This document shows positions 17,582 to 25,213 of a stretch of 48,577 bases of DNA, piece by piece. The notes below the pieces were generated by a model. The model was not told the DNA's origin. It saw only the letters and a program-made list of their open reading frames with translations, and searched no databases. The first letter of the stretch is position 1. The number at the start of each line of letters is the position of its first letter. This DNA comes from Hyphomicrobiales bacterium (GTDB lineage: Bacteria; Pseudomonadota; Alphaproteobacteria; Rhizobiales; Methyloligellaceae). The DNA is taken from assembly GCA_021775575.1 (NCBI GenBank), contig JAJFHO010000104.1:1-48577 (forward strand), in the 5' to 3' direction. The position numbers and the translations under genes were made by a program.

Positions 17582-18109
17582 GTAAGCAGCCTTGCCGAAA
17601 GTAAATTCCGTCAGATCATATGTAATGAGTGTTAATAAGACTCTATAATCGACCGGCGCTTCTCGGCCGGTTCAGAGCCATTCCGGGCGCGCGGATATGG
17701 CGTCAGAGTCAACAGACCTCGCGCCGGGGTTGGCGCCGGATCGCGGTTCGCGAAAGGGTTTGGGCTGAGCGGGCGCTGGACAGGACTGCAGGGCCACGCC
17801 CGGTCATTGCCGGTGGACCAAATGCAACAACTCGCTGAAACGGCTATCCGCGCCGGCAACGGTGTTTCCTCAAATCAGGCCAAGAAGAAACCGCAACTGT
17901 TTGGGCTCCGGTATTCTGACACGGGAGCCGGCCTTGCCTCGGGGTAGCGCGCTTGCCGTTATCGGCCTGCCGCGATCGCAGATGCTGAAATCACGATAAC
18001 GGCCCACAGGGCCATGGAACGGCATGAAACGCGAGAATGGGCCAGCCAGTTCCTGGCCGATCAGCGGCTATCGCCAACCGACGCAGGTCTCGCTCGCCCG
18101 AATCCGGCC
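17582..18109. other. Gene-poor interval
   Basis: These 528 bp hold no gene I can support. The left end should contain the kinase promoter. A plus-strand frame ends at TAG 17945-17947; counted from GTG 17813 it gives 44 codons (MQQLAETAIRAGNGV and so on), but no good ribosome site precedes it. A hairpin GGCTCC/GGAGCC at about 17909-17935 lacks a T-run. Confidence 0.5.
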
Positions 18110-18292
18110 TCAGAGAATGAGCGCCAAGACACCGGTCAGGGCAACGGCCACGGCCAGAGCCATCACCGGCCAGGGCATCAGCCGCCCGGACATCTTGGTC
18201 TGGCAATCATAGGCCAAATCACAGCGGGCGCAGGTTCCAACCTGCTTGGGCATGCAAGAAGGAATAAATCCGGTTTCGCTTTTCGTCGTCAT
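18110..18292 (-). CDS. Small Cys-rich single-helix membrane protein, unknown function
   Basis: A 60-residue protein with four cysteines in SCMPKQVGTCARCDLAYDC, including a CxxC, followed by one C-terminal hydrophobic helix (PWPVMALAVAVALTGVLALI). The start ATG 18292 is supported by GGGAG 7 nt upstream; a longer in-frame start at 18355 lacks such a site. The cysteines suggest binding of a metal ion, but this is inference. It is the only gene served by the AT-rich region 18293-18569. I do not recognise the family. Confidence 0.6.
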   Translation of the reverse strand: MTTKSETGFIPSCMPKQVGTCARCDLAYDCQTKMSGRLMPWPVMALAVAVALTGVLALIL

Positions 18293-18366
18293 CTCTTTTC
18301 TCCCGTGGATCCCATCGGGGCGAACCTGACTCACCAGATCTAACCACCCCACCATCTGACAGGAAG

Positions 18367-18387
18367 AATGTTATATATATGAACATA
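18367..18387. promoter_or_regulatory. Zur-box-like or promoter palindrome
   Basis: An AT-rich site with arms ATGTT and AACAT, whose left half AATGTTATA equals one half of the Zur-box-like site before zur (21010-21023). It lies about 75 bp upstream of the small Cys-rich gene. It could equally be simple promoter AT content. Confidence 0.3.
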
Positions 18388-18569
18388 GATCAAATCAATC
18401 ATTTCTATAGGTTGATAGATATCGCCACTTTTATGGAAACGACGCTGCGGGCGCCCTCGCCGCGCTGCCGCCGGCCGATAATACCCAGACGGCGGTCCCG
18501 GATTTTAGCGCCAGAATGTAATGCTCGCGCTCATGGCGCAATGACCGCTCAGGGTCGTCCGCTCAGGTC

Positions 18570-19559
18570 CTATTTCGCGAAATGCCGTCGCAGTTTCTCG
18601 CACTGGTCTTCGCGTTCCGCGCGCGGCGTAAACCACAAATAGTCCGCCGCCGGTTCGCCATCCGGGCCGGTTACCGCCAGATCCGCCACGGTGGCGGCTC
18701 CCTCCGTCATCTCCAGAAGCATCACGCTGGAGATCTTTGCCGCCGCCGCATGGCCAACCAGATACCAGGGCACGCCCCGGTCCGAGCGCACATGTCCGTT
18801 TCCCGCGATCAGGATCGCGCCACCGCCCTTGCCTGCCGTGACGAGCGCGCTGGCCAGGCCCGCGTCGCGATAGCGTTGCACTTGCGTCATCGGGCCAAGC
18901 GCGGCTTCCGGCAACAGGCCGCAGTGCGACTCCTTGATATCCCGGCCGAGAGCCTCGTCCAAGCCGGGCGACAACGGCTTGTCCAGAGCGAGGCGCTTTC
19001 GTTCATCCGCTTCAAGTGAGGCAAGACCGCCGCTGGCGACAGACCGAATTGCCGCGCGGCCCGGGTCGCCGGGCCTGAGCGGCACCCCTGCCCGGAACAC
19101 GGCGTCGGCAATCGGCTGATAAAAGCTCCAATCGGGCCATCCGCCCTTGGCCCAGTCCAGCGCGGGACCGAGCCCGGCTCCGCTCGCGTCCGGCCTGGCC
19201 AAATAGGCACCCAGCTTCGCTGCCTTGTCGAGACTGATCATCTCCATGACAACCGCCGGCTTGCGCACCTTGGCAACCTGGTCGATCAGCCAGGCCTGCA
19301 GACGGTGGTGATCTGCATTGTCATGTATCTCGCCGATCAGAATATACTTTGCTTGCCCGAGGTCATCGGCCAGCCGCCGCGCGGTGATGAAGCGCTTCTC
19401 GCGCACCGACCAGATCTTGCCAACCAGCGGATCACCGGCTTGCAGCGTGTTTTGCCAATTCTGCCATGGTGCGGCGCCTTCCGCGCGCGCGCCCAAGGCA
19501 AACGCCAGCGCCAGCACGCAGAAAAGCATCGCGGCCCGAGGAAATGGTGGAATGAGCAT
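18570..19559 (-). CDS. ChaN family (haem-binding type) protein
   Basis: A 329-residue exported protein with a signal peptide (AAMLFCVLALAFALGARA). The ChaN/DUF399 signature is ILIGEIHDNADHHRLQ, then VVMEMISLDKA, and ILIAGNGHVRSDRGVPWYL near the C-terminus. Campylobacter ChaN binds haem and is linked to iron uptake; some relatives act in other transport loci. Here it is downstream of znuC on the same strand but separated by a clear terminator, so independent expression is likely. A GTG at 19565 is an alternative start. Confidence 0.85.
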   Translation of the reverse strand: MLIPPFPRAAMLFCVLALAFALGARAEGAAPWQNWQNTLQAGDPLVGKIWSVREKRFITARRLADDLGQAKYILIGEIHDNADHHRLQAWLIDQVAKVRKPAVVMEMISLDKAAKLGAYLARPDASGAGLGPALDWAKGGWPDWSFYQPIADAVFRAGVPLRPGDPGRAAIRSVASGGLASLEADERKRLALDKPLSPGLDEALGRDIKESHCGLLPEAALGPMTQVQRYRDAGLASALVTAGKGGGAILIAGNGHVRSDRGVPWYLVGHAAAAKISSVMLLEMTEGAATVADLAVTGPDGEPAADYLWFTPRAEREDQCEKLRRHFAK

Positions 19560-19644
19560 TGTCACGTCAATCGAGTATAGGTTGATTTGTTGCAGCCCAC
19601 GAGCGCCGCATTGTCACAGAGATTGCGACAACATGAAGGTAAGC

Positions 19645-19676
19645 TAAAAAAACCGGCCGCAGATCCGCGGCGGTTT
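19645..19676 (-). terminator. Rho-independent terminator of the zur-znuC unit
   Basis: Read on the minus strand, a GC-rich hairpin AAACCGCCGC-loop-GCGGCCGGTTT is followed by a run of seven T. It begins about 28 bp after the znuC stop codon and separates znuC from chaN. Confidence 0.8.
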
Positions 19677-19703
19677 GGCCCGCCCCATTCCTGCCGGCGC
19701 CGC

Positions 19704-20468
19704 CTAATGCTCGTGACCGTCGGCCACCTCGCCCGACAGATCATGCACATGATCGTGGGCGTGGGAATAGACAGCCAGAACCTTGGCCGCCTCGGGCCCG
19801 AACAGCCGTAGATATTCCGGATGCCTGGCGACCGATTCCGGAACGCCGGAGCAACAGATGTGATGATTCAGGCAGATCACCCGGTCGCTGGCGGCGAGCA
19901 CAACGTGAAGATCGTGGCTGACCAGCAGAATGCCGCAGCCGCGCTCGTCACGGATCTGGCCGATGAGCGCATAAAGATCGGCCTGGCCGGAATAATCGAC
20001 ATTCTGTACGGGTTCGTCGAGCACGAGGATATCCGGGTCGCTGATCAATGCCCGGGCCAGCGCCACCCGCTGGAACTCGCCGCCGGAAAGCTGCGAAATC
20101 TGGGCGCTTGCGAGATGGCCCGCGCCAACCTCCCGCAGACCCTCCGCAACGCGTTCATCTCTGGCCCGGCGGGTCAGCGTCAAAAACCGCGCCACGGTCA
20201 GCGGTATGGTCGGGTCGGCGTCGAAACTCTGCGGCAGATAGCCGACCTTCAACCCGGGCGCGCGAGCGATGCTGCCCGCATCGGTCGTGCTCAGGCCGAG
20301 CAGCACGCGCACCAGCGTCGTTTTCCCCGAGCCGTTGGGGCCGATCACGGTGACGATCTCGCCGCGCGACACGGTAAGGTCGATATGATCGAGAATTGTC
20401 CGATCACCGCGCCGCATACACAGGCCCTTCGCGCTTAAAAGAGGTTCCGGTGTTGTTTTTGGCGTCAC
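19704..20468 (-). CDS. znuC: Zinc ABC transporter ATP-binding protein
   Basis: The ATPase of a high-affinity zinc importer, 254 residues. Walker A is GPNGSGKTTL, the signature is QLSGGEFQRVALARAL, Walker B is ILVLDEPVQNVD (with the ZnuC-type VQNVD), and the switch His is in LLVSHDLHVV. The C-terminus is His-rich (HAHDHVHDLSGEVADGHEH), typical of ZnuC. It starts at GTG 20468, 22 bp after the zur stop, so zur-znuC is one unit. The permease znuB is elsewhere. Confidence 0.94.
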   Translation of the reverse strand: MTPKTTPEPLLSAKGLCMRRGDRTILDHIDLTVSRGEIVTVIGPNGSGKTTLVRVLLGLSTTDAGSIARAPGLKVGYLPQSFDADPTIPLTVARFLTLTRRARDERVAEGLREVGAGHLASAQISQLSGGEFQRVALARALISDPDILVLDEPVQNVDYSGQADLYALIGQIRDERGCGILLVSHDLHVVLAASDRVICLNHHICCSGVPESVARHPEYLRLFGPEAAKVLAVYSHAHDHVHDLSGEVADGHEH

Positions 20469-20490
20469 GGGAGAGGCGTTTCCCGCCGGC

Positions 20491-20973
20491 TCAATCGGCG
20501 CAGTGGCGGCACAGGCCGCTCACTTCAAGGACGGCGCCGTGCAGGGTGAAGCCGACCGCGCCGGCGCTGTCACCGAGTGTTTCCTCCAGCCGCGGATCAT
20601 GCGATTCGCCCACGGTCCCGCATTTCTCGCAAAGCAGAAACAGAACCGGGCGCTTTGCCGAATCATGCTTGCAGTGACAGGCAAAAAAGGCATTGCGGCT
20701 CTCAATCCGGTGCACGAGGTCCGCGTCGAGCAGCAAATCGAGGATCCGGTAGACGGACACCGGCGCCACCTCGCGGCCCTTTTGGCGCAACCGGCCGATG
20801 ATTTCGTAAGCGCCGAGCGCCTCGTGGCTTTCGGCAATCGTTCGCAGCACCGCCTCGCGCAGCTTGGTCAATCTCTCGCCGCGCCGCGCGAAAGCCTCTC
20901 TTGCGCGCGCCATCGAGACCTCGACGCAGGCGCTGTGATCGTGACCGGGCGCGGGAAATCCTGTATTTCTCAT
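20491..20973 (-). CDS. zur: Zinc uptake regulator, Fur family
   Basis: A Fur-family repressor that binds zinc and shuts off zinc uptake genes. The N-terminus HDHSACVE is the alphaproteobacterial Zur type, followed by the winged helix (LTKLREAVLRTIAESHEALGA) and the metal/dimer domain with HRIESRNAFFACHCKHD, the structural zinc site CEKCG and CRHC near the end. ATG 20973 is chosen because it keeps the conserved HDH segment; GTG 20982 is three codons further upstream. It is the first gene of zur-znuC; autoregulation is likely from the site at 21010-21023. Confidence 0.92.
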   Translation of the reverse strand: MRNTGFPAPGHDHSACVEVSMARAREAFARRGERLTKLREAVLRTIAESHEALGAYEIIGRLRQKGREVAPVSVYRILDLLLDADLVHRIESRNAFFACHCKHDSAKRPVLFLLCEKCGTVGESHDPRLEETLGDSAGAVGFTLHGAVLEVSGLCRHCAD

Positions 20974-21009
20974 GCTTCGCACAGTCTCGCTGCAAGATGG
21001 ACTTTATGC

Positions 21010-21023
21010 AACATTATAACATT
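21010..21023. promoter_or_regulatory. Zur-box-like site upstream of zur-znuC
   Basis: AACATTATAACATT lies 37 bp before the zur start. Its right half TATAACATT matches the Zur half-site (AATGTTATA on the other strand); the left half has two mismatches to a perfect palindrome. Position and sequence fit autorepression by zinc-loaded Zur. Matched by eye. Confidence 0.55.
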
Positions 21024-21142
21024 GACGGCGCGCTGCCGATAATTGAACGGTTTTCAAAGGCTGCCGGGGCGCATGGCGCGCCGAAATGCAGGGTACAAGT
21101 AGAACCGTCTGGCCAGATGCGCAACTTCCGGGGAAGACAGCA

Positions 21143-21658
21143 ATGCCCGCACTCCTTGAAGTCATAGACGCCGACATAACGACGCTGGCGGTCGGCGCAA
21201 TCGTCAATGCGGCCAACGCGCAATTGATGCCTGGCGGCGGCGTGTGCGGCGCGATACACCGCGCGGCGGGGCCGGCGCTGGCGGAGGAATGCGCCGCGCT
21301 GGGAGACTGCGAGACGGGCGGTGCGCGAATCACATCCGGCTACGCCTTGCCCGCCTCCCATGTAATCCATGCGGTCGGGCCCGTTTGGGGCGGCGGGGAG
21401 AGCGGCGAGGACGCGGCCCTTGCCGCCTGCTACAAAAATTCTCTCGCGCTTGCCCGCGGGCACGCATTGCGGTCGATCGCCTTTCCGGCCATTTCCACCG
21501 GTATTTTCGGCTTTCCCGCCCACCGCGCCGCCCATATCGCCGTACGGACGGTTGCGGAAGCGACACGCGACGGCGAGATCGAGCGTGTGGTATTTTGCTG
21601 CTTCGGCCCCGAATCGACCCAATTGCATAAGGAAGCTGTGGCGGGTCTTGCACGCTGA
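21143..21658 (+). CDS. Macrodomain protein, O-acetyl-ADP-ribose deacetylase type
   Basis: A 171-residue single macrodomain of the YmdB/MacroD class, which removes acetyl from O-acetyl-ADP-ribose or ADP-ribose from proteins. Seen are AIVNAANAQLMPGGGVCGAI (adenine/ribose loop), YALPASHVIHAVGP, and FPAISTGIFGFPAHRAA (diphosphate loop). The frame opens at 21086, but ATG 21143 (MPALLEVID) follows GGGGAAG and matches family length. It is followed by the photolyase gene 62 bp downstream. Confidence 0.9.
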   Translation: MPALLEVIDADITTLAVGAIVNAANAQLMPGGGVCGAIHRAAGPALAEECAALGDCETGGARITSGYALPASHVIHAVGPVWGGGESGEDAALAACYKNSLALARGHALRSIAFPAISTGIFGFPAHRAAHIAVRTVAEATRDGEIERVVFCCFGPESTQLHKEAVAGLAR

Positions 21659-21720
21659 GGCGCGCGCGCTATAGAAGGCGCAGCGGAACGATCCGGGAAA
21701 CCCGGCTTCGGGAGAATTCG

Positions 21721-23181
21721 ATTACACAACGCCCCGTCATTCTCTGGCTGCGTCAGGACTTGCGCCTGCACGACCAGCCCGCGCTCACCGCAGCAGCCGC
21801 GGCGGGCGGTCCCGTCATACCGGTTTTCATCCTGGATGATGATGGTCCCGACCGCTGGGCAATGGGGGCGGCGGGGCGCTGGTGGCTTCATGAAAGCCTC
21901 GTGGCGCTGGACAAGGACTTGCGCAAGCGCGGCAGCCGGCTGGTTCTGGCGCGCGGACCCGCGCTCGACGTGCTGGCCGATCTGGCCCGCGAGACCGATG
22001 CCCGCGCCATCTACTGGAGCCGGGCTTACGAACCATGGGCGCTGAAACTCGAACGCGATCTGCCCCGCGCGCTGGAAAGCTCCGGCGTGCGCTGCCGGCG
22101 CTTCTCCGGGCAATTGCTGATCGAACCGGAAGAAATCGCCACCGCCTCGGGCGACCCTTACCGGGTGTTCACGCCTTTTTACAAGGCATGCCTCAATGCC
22201 GGTGAGCCCGACGCGATAGTGCCGGCGCCGCCCGTGCTGCCGCCGGTGCCCGACGCCGTGGACAGCGATAAGCTGCAATCCTGGAAATTACAGCCATCCG
22301 GGCCGGATTGGGCCGGCGGGCTCGCCGCCGCATGGACGCCCGGCGAGGCGGGTGCATTGGCGCGGCTCGACGAGTTTCTTGATACCGGCCTGGCCGGCTA
22401 TGAAAGAACCCGCGACCGGCCAGATAGGGAAGGGACGTCCCGGCTCTCGGCCCATCTGCGTTTCGGCGAGATCAGCCCGCGGCAAATCTGGCATGGCGTG
22501 CAAAAGGCGGCAAATAAAAGCGGCGGCAAGGCCGGCGCCGGCGCCGGCGCGGAGGGTTTTCTGCGCCAACTGCTGTGGCGCGAATTCTCCGCCCATCTTC
22601 TGTTCCACTGGCCGCACATCCTCCACTCGCCCTTCCGTAACGGCTTTTCCGCTTTTCCCTGGCGCGACGACGAGACGGCGCTATTGGCCTGGCAACGCGG
22701 CAAGACCGGCTACCCGGTCGTCGATGCCGGCATGCGCGAATTGCTGGCGACGGGCTGGATACACAACCGGGTGCGCATGATCGTCGCATCCTTCCTGGTC
22801 AAGGATTTGCTGGTGCCCTGGCAGCGCGGCGAGGAATGGTTCCGGGACACGCTGGTCGACGCCGAGCTTGCCAGCAACGCCGCGAACTGGCAGTGGGTCG
22901 CGGGCTGCGGCGCGGACGCCGCGCCTTATGGCCGCATCTTCAATCCGGTGCTCCAGGGCAAGAAATTCGATCCGCAAGGCGCTTATGTGAAAGCCTGGAT
23001 ACCGGAACTGGCGAAACTGCCCAAGAGCCACATTCATTCGCCCTGGCGCGCGCCGGAGAAAACCCTGGCCAAGGCCGGCGTCGCGCTTGGCGAGGGCTAT
23101 CCCGCGCCCATCGTCGATCACAAGCTGGCACGCGAGCGCGCGCTTGAGGCCTTTGCGGTGGTCAGGGGGCGCGCAGGCTAG
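21721..23181 (+). CDS. phrB: Deoxyribodipyrimidine photolyase (class I, CPD type)
   Basis: A light-driven flavoenzyme that splits cyclobutane pyrimidine dimers. The N-terminal antenna domain starts TQRPVILWLRQDLRLHDQPA and the FAD domain has SRLSAHLRFGEISPRQIW, WREFSAHLLFHWP, GYPVVDAGMRELLATGW and NWQWVAGCGADAAPY. The first canonical start (TTG 21760) would delete the first beta strand. ATT 21721 lies 6 nt after GGAG and gives the expected 486-residue protein (I-T-Q-R-P), so an ATT start is proposed. No ATG, GTG or TTG is in frame upstream. Confidence 0.92.
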   Translation: MTQRPVILWLRQDLRLHDQPALTAAAAAGGPVIPVFILDDDGPDRWAMGAAGRWWLHESLVALDKDLRKRGSRLVLARGPALDVLADLARETDARAIYWSRAYEPWALKLERDLPRALESSGVRCRRFSGQLLIEPEEIATASGDPYRVFTPFYKACLNAGEPDAIVPAPPVLPPVPDAVDSDKLQSWKLQPSGPDWAGGLAAAWTPGEAGALARLDEFLDTGLAGYERTRDRPDREGTSRLSAHLRFGEISPRQIWHGVQKAANKSGGKAGAGAGAEGFLRQLLWREFSAHLLFHWPHILHSPFRNGFSAFPWRDDETALLAWQRGKTGYPVVDAGMRELLATGWIHNRVRMIVASFLVKDLLVPWQRGEEWFRDTLVDAELASNAANWQWVAGCGADAAPYGRIFNPVLQGKKFDPQGAYVKAWIPELAKLPKSHIHSPWRAPEKTLAKAGVALGEGYPAPIVDHKLARERALEAFAVVRGRAG

Positions 23182-23214
23182 GAACGCTGCGCCGCGCGGC
23201 CCCGGTCTCGGCAA

Positions 23215-23421
23215 TTACGCTTTTTCCGGCGAACAGCTGGAAATGCCCAAAATAGAATAAAGTGGGCAGTTCGACATCAGTCCCGTCGCCAGCGGGACAA
23301 TTCCGATCAGCGTCCAGTAGCGCCATGATGCGTCTGGATAGACGAAGAACAACGCCAACAATACGACCCCGGCAATGACCCGCGCAGCGCGGTCTATTGT
23401 TCCGACATTTTTCTTGAACAT
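23215..23421 (-). CDS. DUF2892 (YgaP-type) small membrane protein
   Basis: A 68-residue two-helix membrane protein: FKKNVGTIDRAARVIAGVVL at the start and a final PLYSILGISSC, the DUF2892 pattern found alone or at the C-terminus of YgaP rhodaneses. Function is unproven; a link to sulfur or redox metabolism is often suggested. ATG 23421 is favoured by AAGGAG upstream; an in-frame start at 23478 gives an unconserved tail. It is downstream of and on the same strand as the Crp/Fnr gene, with palindromes in between. Confidence 0.88.
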   Translation of the reverse strand: MFKKNVGTIDRAARVIAGVVLLALFFVYPDASWRYWTLIGIVPLATGLMSNCPLYSILGISSCSPEKA

Positions 23422-23463
23422 GCCATGTCTCCTTCTCTCACCAACCCGTTGCGGGCCTTGCGA

Positions 23464-23512
23464 TTGGAGACAATCCAACAGAGTGGGCGTTATTTGTCAG
23501 TGACATGGTCAC
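23464..23512. promoter_or_regulatory. Candidate Crp/Fnr operators upstream of the DUF2892 gene
   Basis: Three inverted repeats occur in the 119-bp gap: TTGGA-N5-TCCAA (23464-23478), TGTCA-N1-TGACA (23495-23505) and GTGAC-N3-GTCAC (23500-23512). The first resembles an FNR-type box in form. The regulator encoded next door is the obvious candidate binder. Confidence 0.45.
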
Positions 23513-23540
23513 ATAACGAGGAAATTCGCGATGCGGAATT

Positions 23541-24191
23541 TCACGCGGTCAATCGCGCAAGCCCGGACCGGTCGATGATCCGAATACTGCCACGTTCGAG
23601 TGTGACCAACCCCTTCTTGCCAAATAGTTCAAGGCGCCTTGACACGACTTCGCGCGCCGATCCGATCGCGGTTGCGAGCTCCTGATGCGTGTTGTGCAGC
23701 AGGCCGGATTCATCGGCTCGTTCCAGGAGAATGGCCGCCAGACGCTCTTCGACCTTGAGAAAGGCGACCCGCTCAAATACCTGCATTATCGATTGGAGCC
23801 TGCTGGCGAACGCATGAAAAACAAATGTCCGAAACCCAGCCGAAGATTCGATCAAGCCCAGAAACAGGGGCTTCGGGATGATGACAATTTCAATGGCGGT
23901 TTCGGCCACGGCTTCCGCCGAATAGTCCCCCTCGCCCAAAAGGCCCAGCGTGGTTTGTACGCATGTTTCGCCCGGCGTAACGCTGTAAAGCAGGATTTCC
24001 CGTCCCGTGGGACCGGTCATGTAAACATCCACACGACCGCTGACCACCAGCACAAATCCGGCGACTTCATCGCCCGGCCTGAAGAGCACTTTCCCGGCAG
24101 GAAGCTTAACGGCCTTGAGGCTGGCCAGTTGTTTTTTTGACCGCGGATCGAGCGCCTCAAAGTCCTTTGATCGGCTTATCCAATCAGTCAC
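23541..24191 (-). CDS. Crp/Fnr family transcriptional regulator
   Basis: A 216-residue one-component regulator. The N-terminal cyclic-nucleotide-binding fold has LPAGKVLFRPGDEVAGFVLV and VSGRVDVYMTGPTGREILL; the C-terminal Crp-type helix-turn-helix has THQELATAIGSAREVVSRRL. There are no N-terminal FNR cluster cysteines; a single cysteine (TPGETCVQTTLGLL) sits in the beta-roll and could be redox-active. GTG 24191 (VTDWISRSKDF) follows GAGGAG and is preferred over the open start at 24278. It probably controls the adjacent DUF2892 gene. Confidence 0.88.
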   Translation of the reverse strand: MTDWISRSKDFEALDPRSKKQLASLKAVKLPAGKVLFRPGDEVAGFVLVVSGRVDVYMTGPTGREILLYSVTPGETCVQTTLGLLGEGDYSAEAVAETAIEIVIIPKPLFLGLIESSAGFRTFVFHAFASRLQSIMQVFERVAFLKVEERLAAILLERADESGLLHNTHQELATAIGSAREVVSRRLELFGKKGLVTLERGSIRIIDRSGLARLTA

Positions 24192-24316
24192 CCCGAAGCT
24201 CCTCTTGGATTTGCACCCTGTCGCAAGTCCGGCAAAGTCCATTGCCCAAGGCAATCGACCGGGACCGGCTTGCGGCAATTTTCTCCATGATCCGGGACCA
24301 TGAAGGACCGAGCGTC

Positions 24317-25213
24317 CTAAGCGTCAAACTGCGCCCTGAAAAAGGCGACATTGGCGGCAAGCCCCGGCAGCAGCCAATGGAACAGTTGCACAACCTCCAG
24401 AACTTCAGCAGTTGATGCGTCTTTTTCGGCCGCCGAGCGAAGCGCCTGAGCGGTCAGGCCCGATGGATTGGGCAGTTCCAGGCAAGCCTCGACTAAATCG
24501 GCGTGAAGGGACGACACGATCCCCTCATAGGGTTCCGTTTGCACATGGCCCTTCAGATCACCCCAGGCGAGCGAAAAATAGCTCGGCCAGCGCGCCAGCG
24601 CCCGGTAGTCGGTATTGACGAAGGGCAGGCCGAGCCGGGTCTTTATATCGTCGTAGAGTTCGCGGGTCGGCTGGTCCACGTGATGCGCCTCGACCAGCAC
24701 GAACGGCACCGAAATTTCCGGCGCATGGCGGCCAGAAAAGGATTGTGGCGGCGCGCCATTCTCCAACTCGTGGCCTTCCAAAAGCAACCGAACAATCGTC
24801 GCCATCTGGGCGTAGGGAAAGTTGCCGTGGGAAAACACTTCGATCATGTCTCGGATCTGGTCGATCTCGCGCGGCGCATAGCCCAGTGCCTTCAGGCGCG
24901 GGACGATCGGCGGCGGGTCCAGGGACACCACAGCCTGCTCCACACCGGCGCGCAGCCGCGCGCTGATCTCGACCAGTTCGCTACCCGCAAAGCTGCCGCG
25001 AAAAGCCGGCCAGAAGGCGCGGTACAGGTTCCGGTAAGATGCAAATGCCATGGCGACGACACCCATCCACGGCACCTGCAGAACCCTCTTGGTATCGTCA
25101 TAATCGGACCGTAGATCGCCCTCTGCGAGATATTCCGGCACCGCGGTGACGGGCGGCAGGGGATCGGGCTTCAGCCGAGGCAGCATGGCCGGCATGGCTC
25201 TATTGTCCGCCAT
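24317..25213 (-). CDS. DehI-like halocarboxylic acid dehalogenase family protein
   Basis: A 298-residue all-helical protein with the two-repeat DehI pattern: EYLAEGDLRSDYDDTKRVLQ, VPWMGVVAMAFASY and later VEAHHVDQPTRELYDDIKTR with FVNTDYRALARWPSYFSLAW. Group I dehalogenases hydrolyse D- and L-2-haloacids using one Asp-activated water; Asp202 in NTDYRAL is the likely counterpart. Many family members have unknown substrates, so dehalogenation is not certain. Its start overlaps the end of the DUF4424 gene by 14 bp. Confidence 0.8.
   Translation of the reverse strand: MADNRAMPAMLPRLKPDPLPPVTAVPEYLAEGDLRSDYDDTKRVLQVPWMGVVAMAFASYRNLYRAFWPAFRGSFAGSELVEISARLRAGVEQAVVSLDPPPIVPRLKALGYAPREIDQIRDMIEVFSHGNFPYAQMATIVRLLLEGHELENGAPPQSFSGRHAPEISVPFVLVEAHHVDQPTRELYDDIKTRLGLPFVNTDYRALARWPSYFSLAWGDLKGHVQTEPYEGIVSSLHADLVEACLELPNPSGLTAQALRSAAEKDASTAEVLEVVQLFHWLLPGLAANVAFFRAQFDA

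Noticed and set aside
17860-17945. Cobalamin-riboswitch-like word CCGCAACTGT
   Set aside because: The rest of the riboswitch (B12 box and paired arms) is missing and no cobalamin gene is downstream.
18570-20468. chaN as part of the znu operon
   Set aside because: A strong terminator (19645-19676) and a 144-bp gap separate it from znuC.
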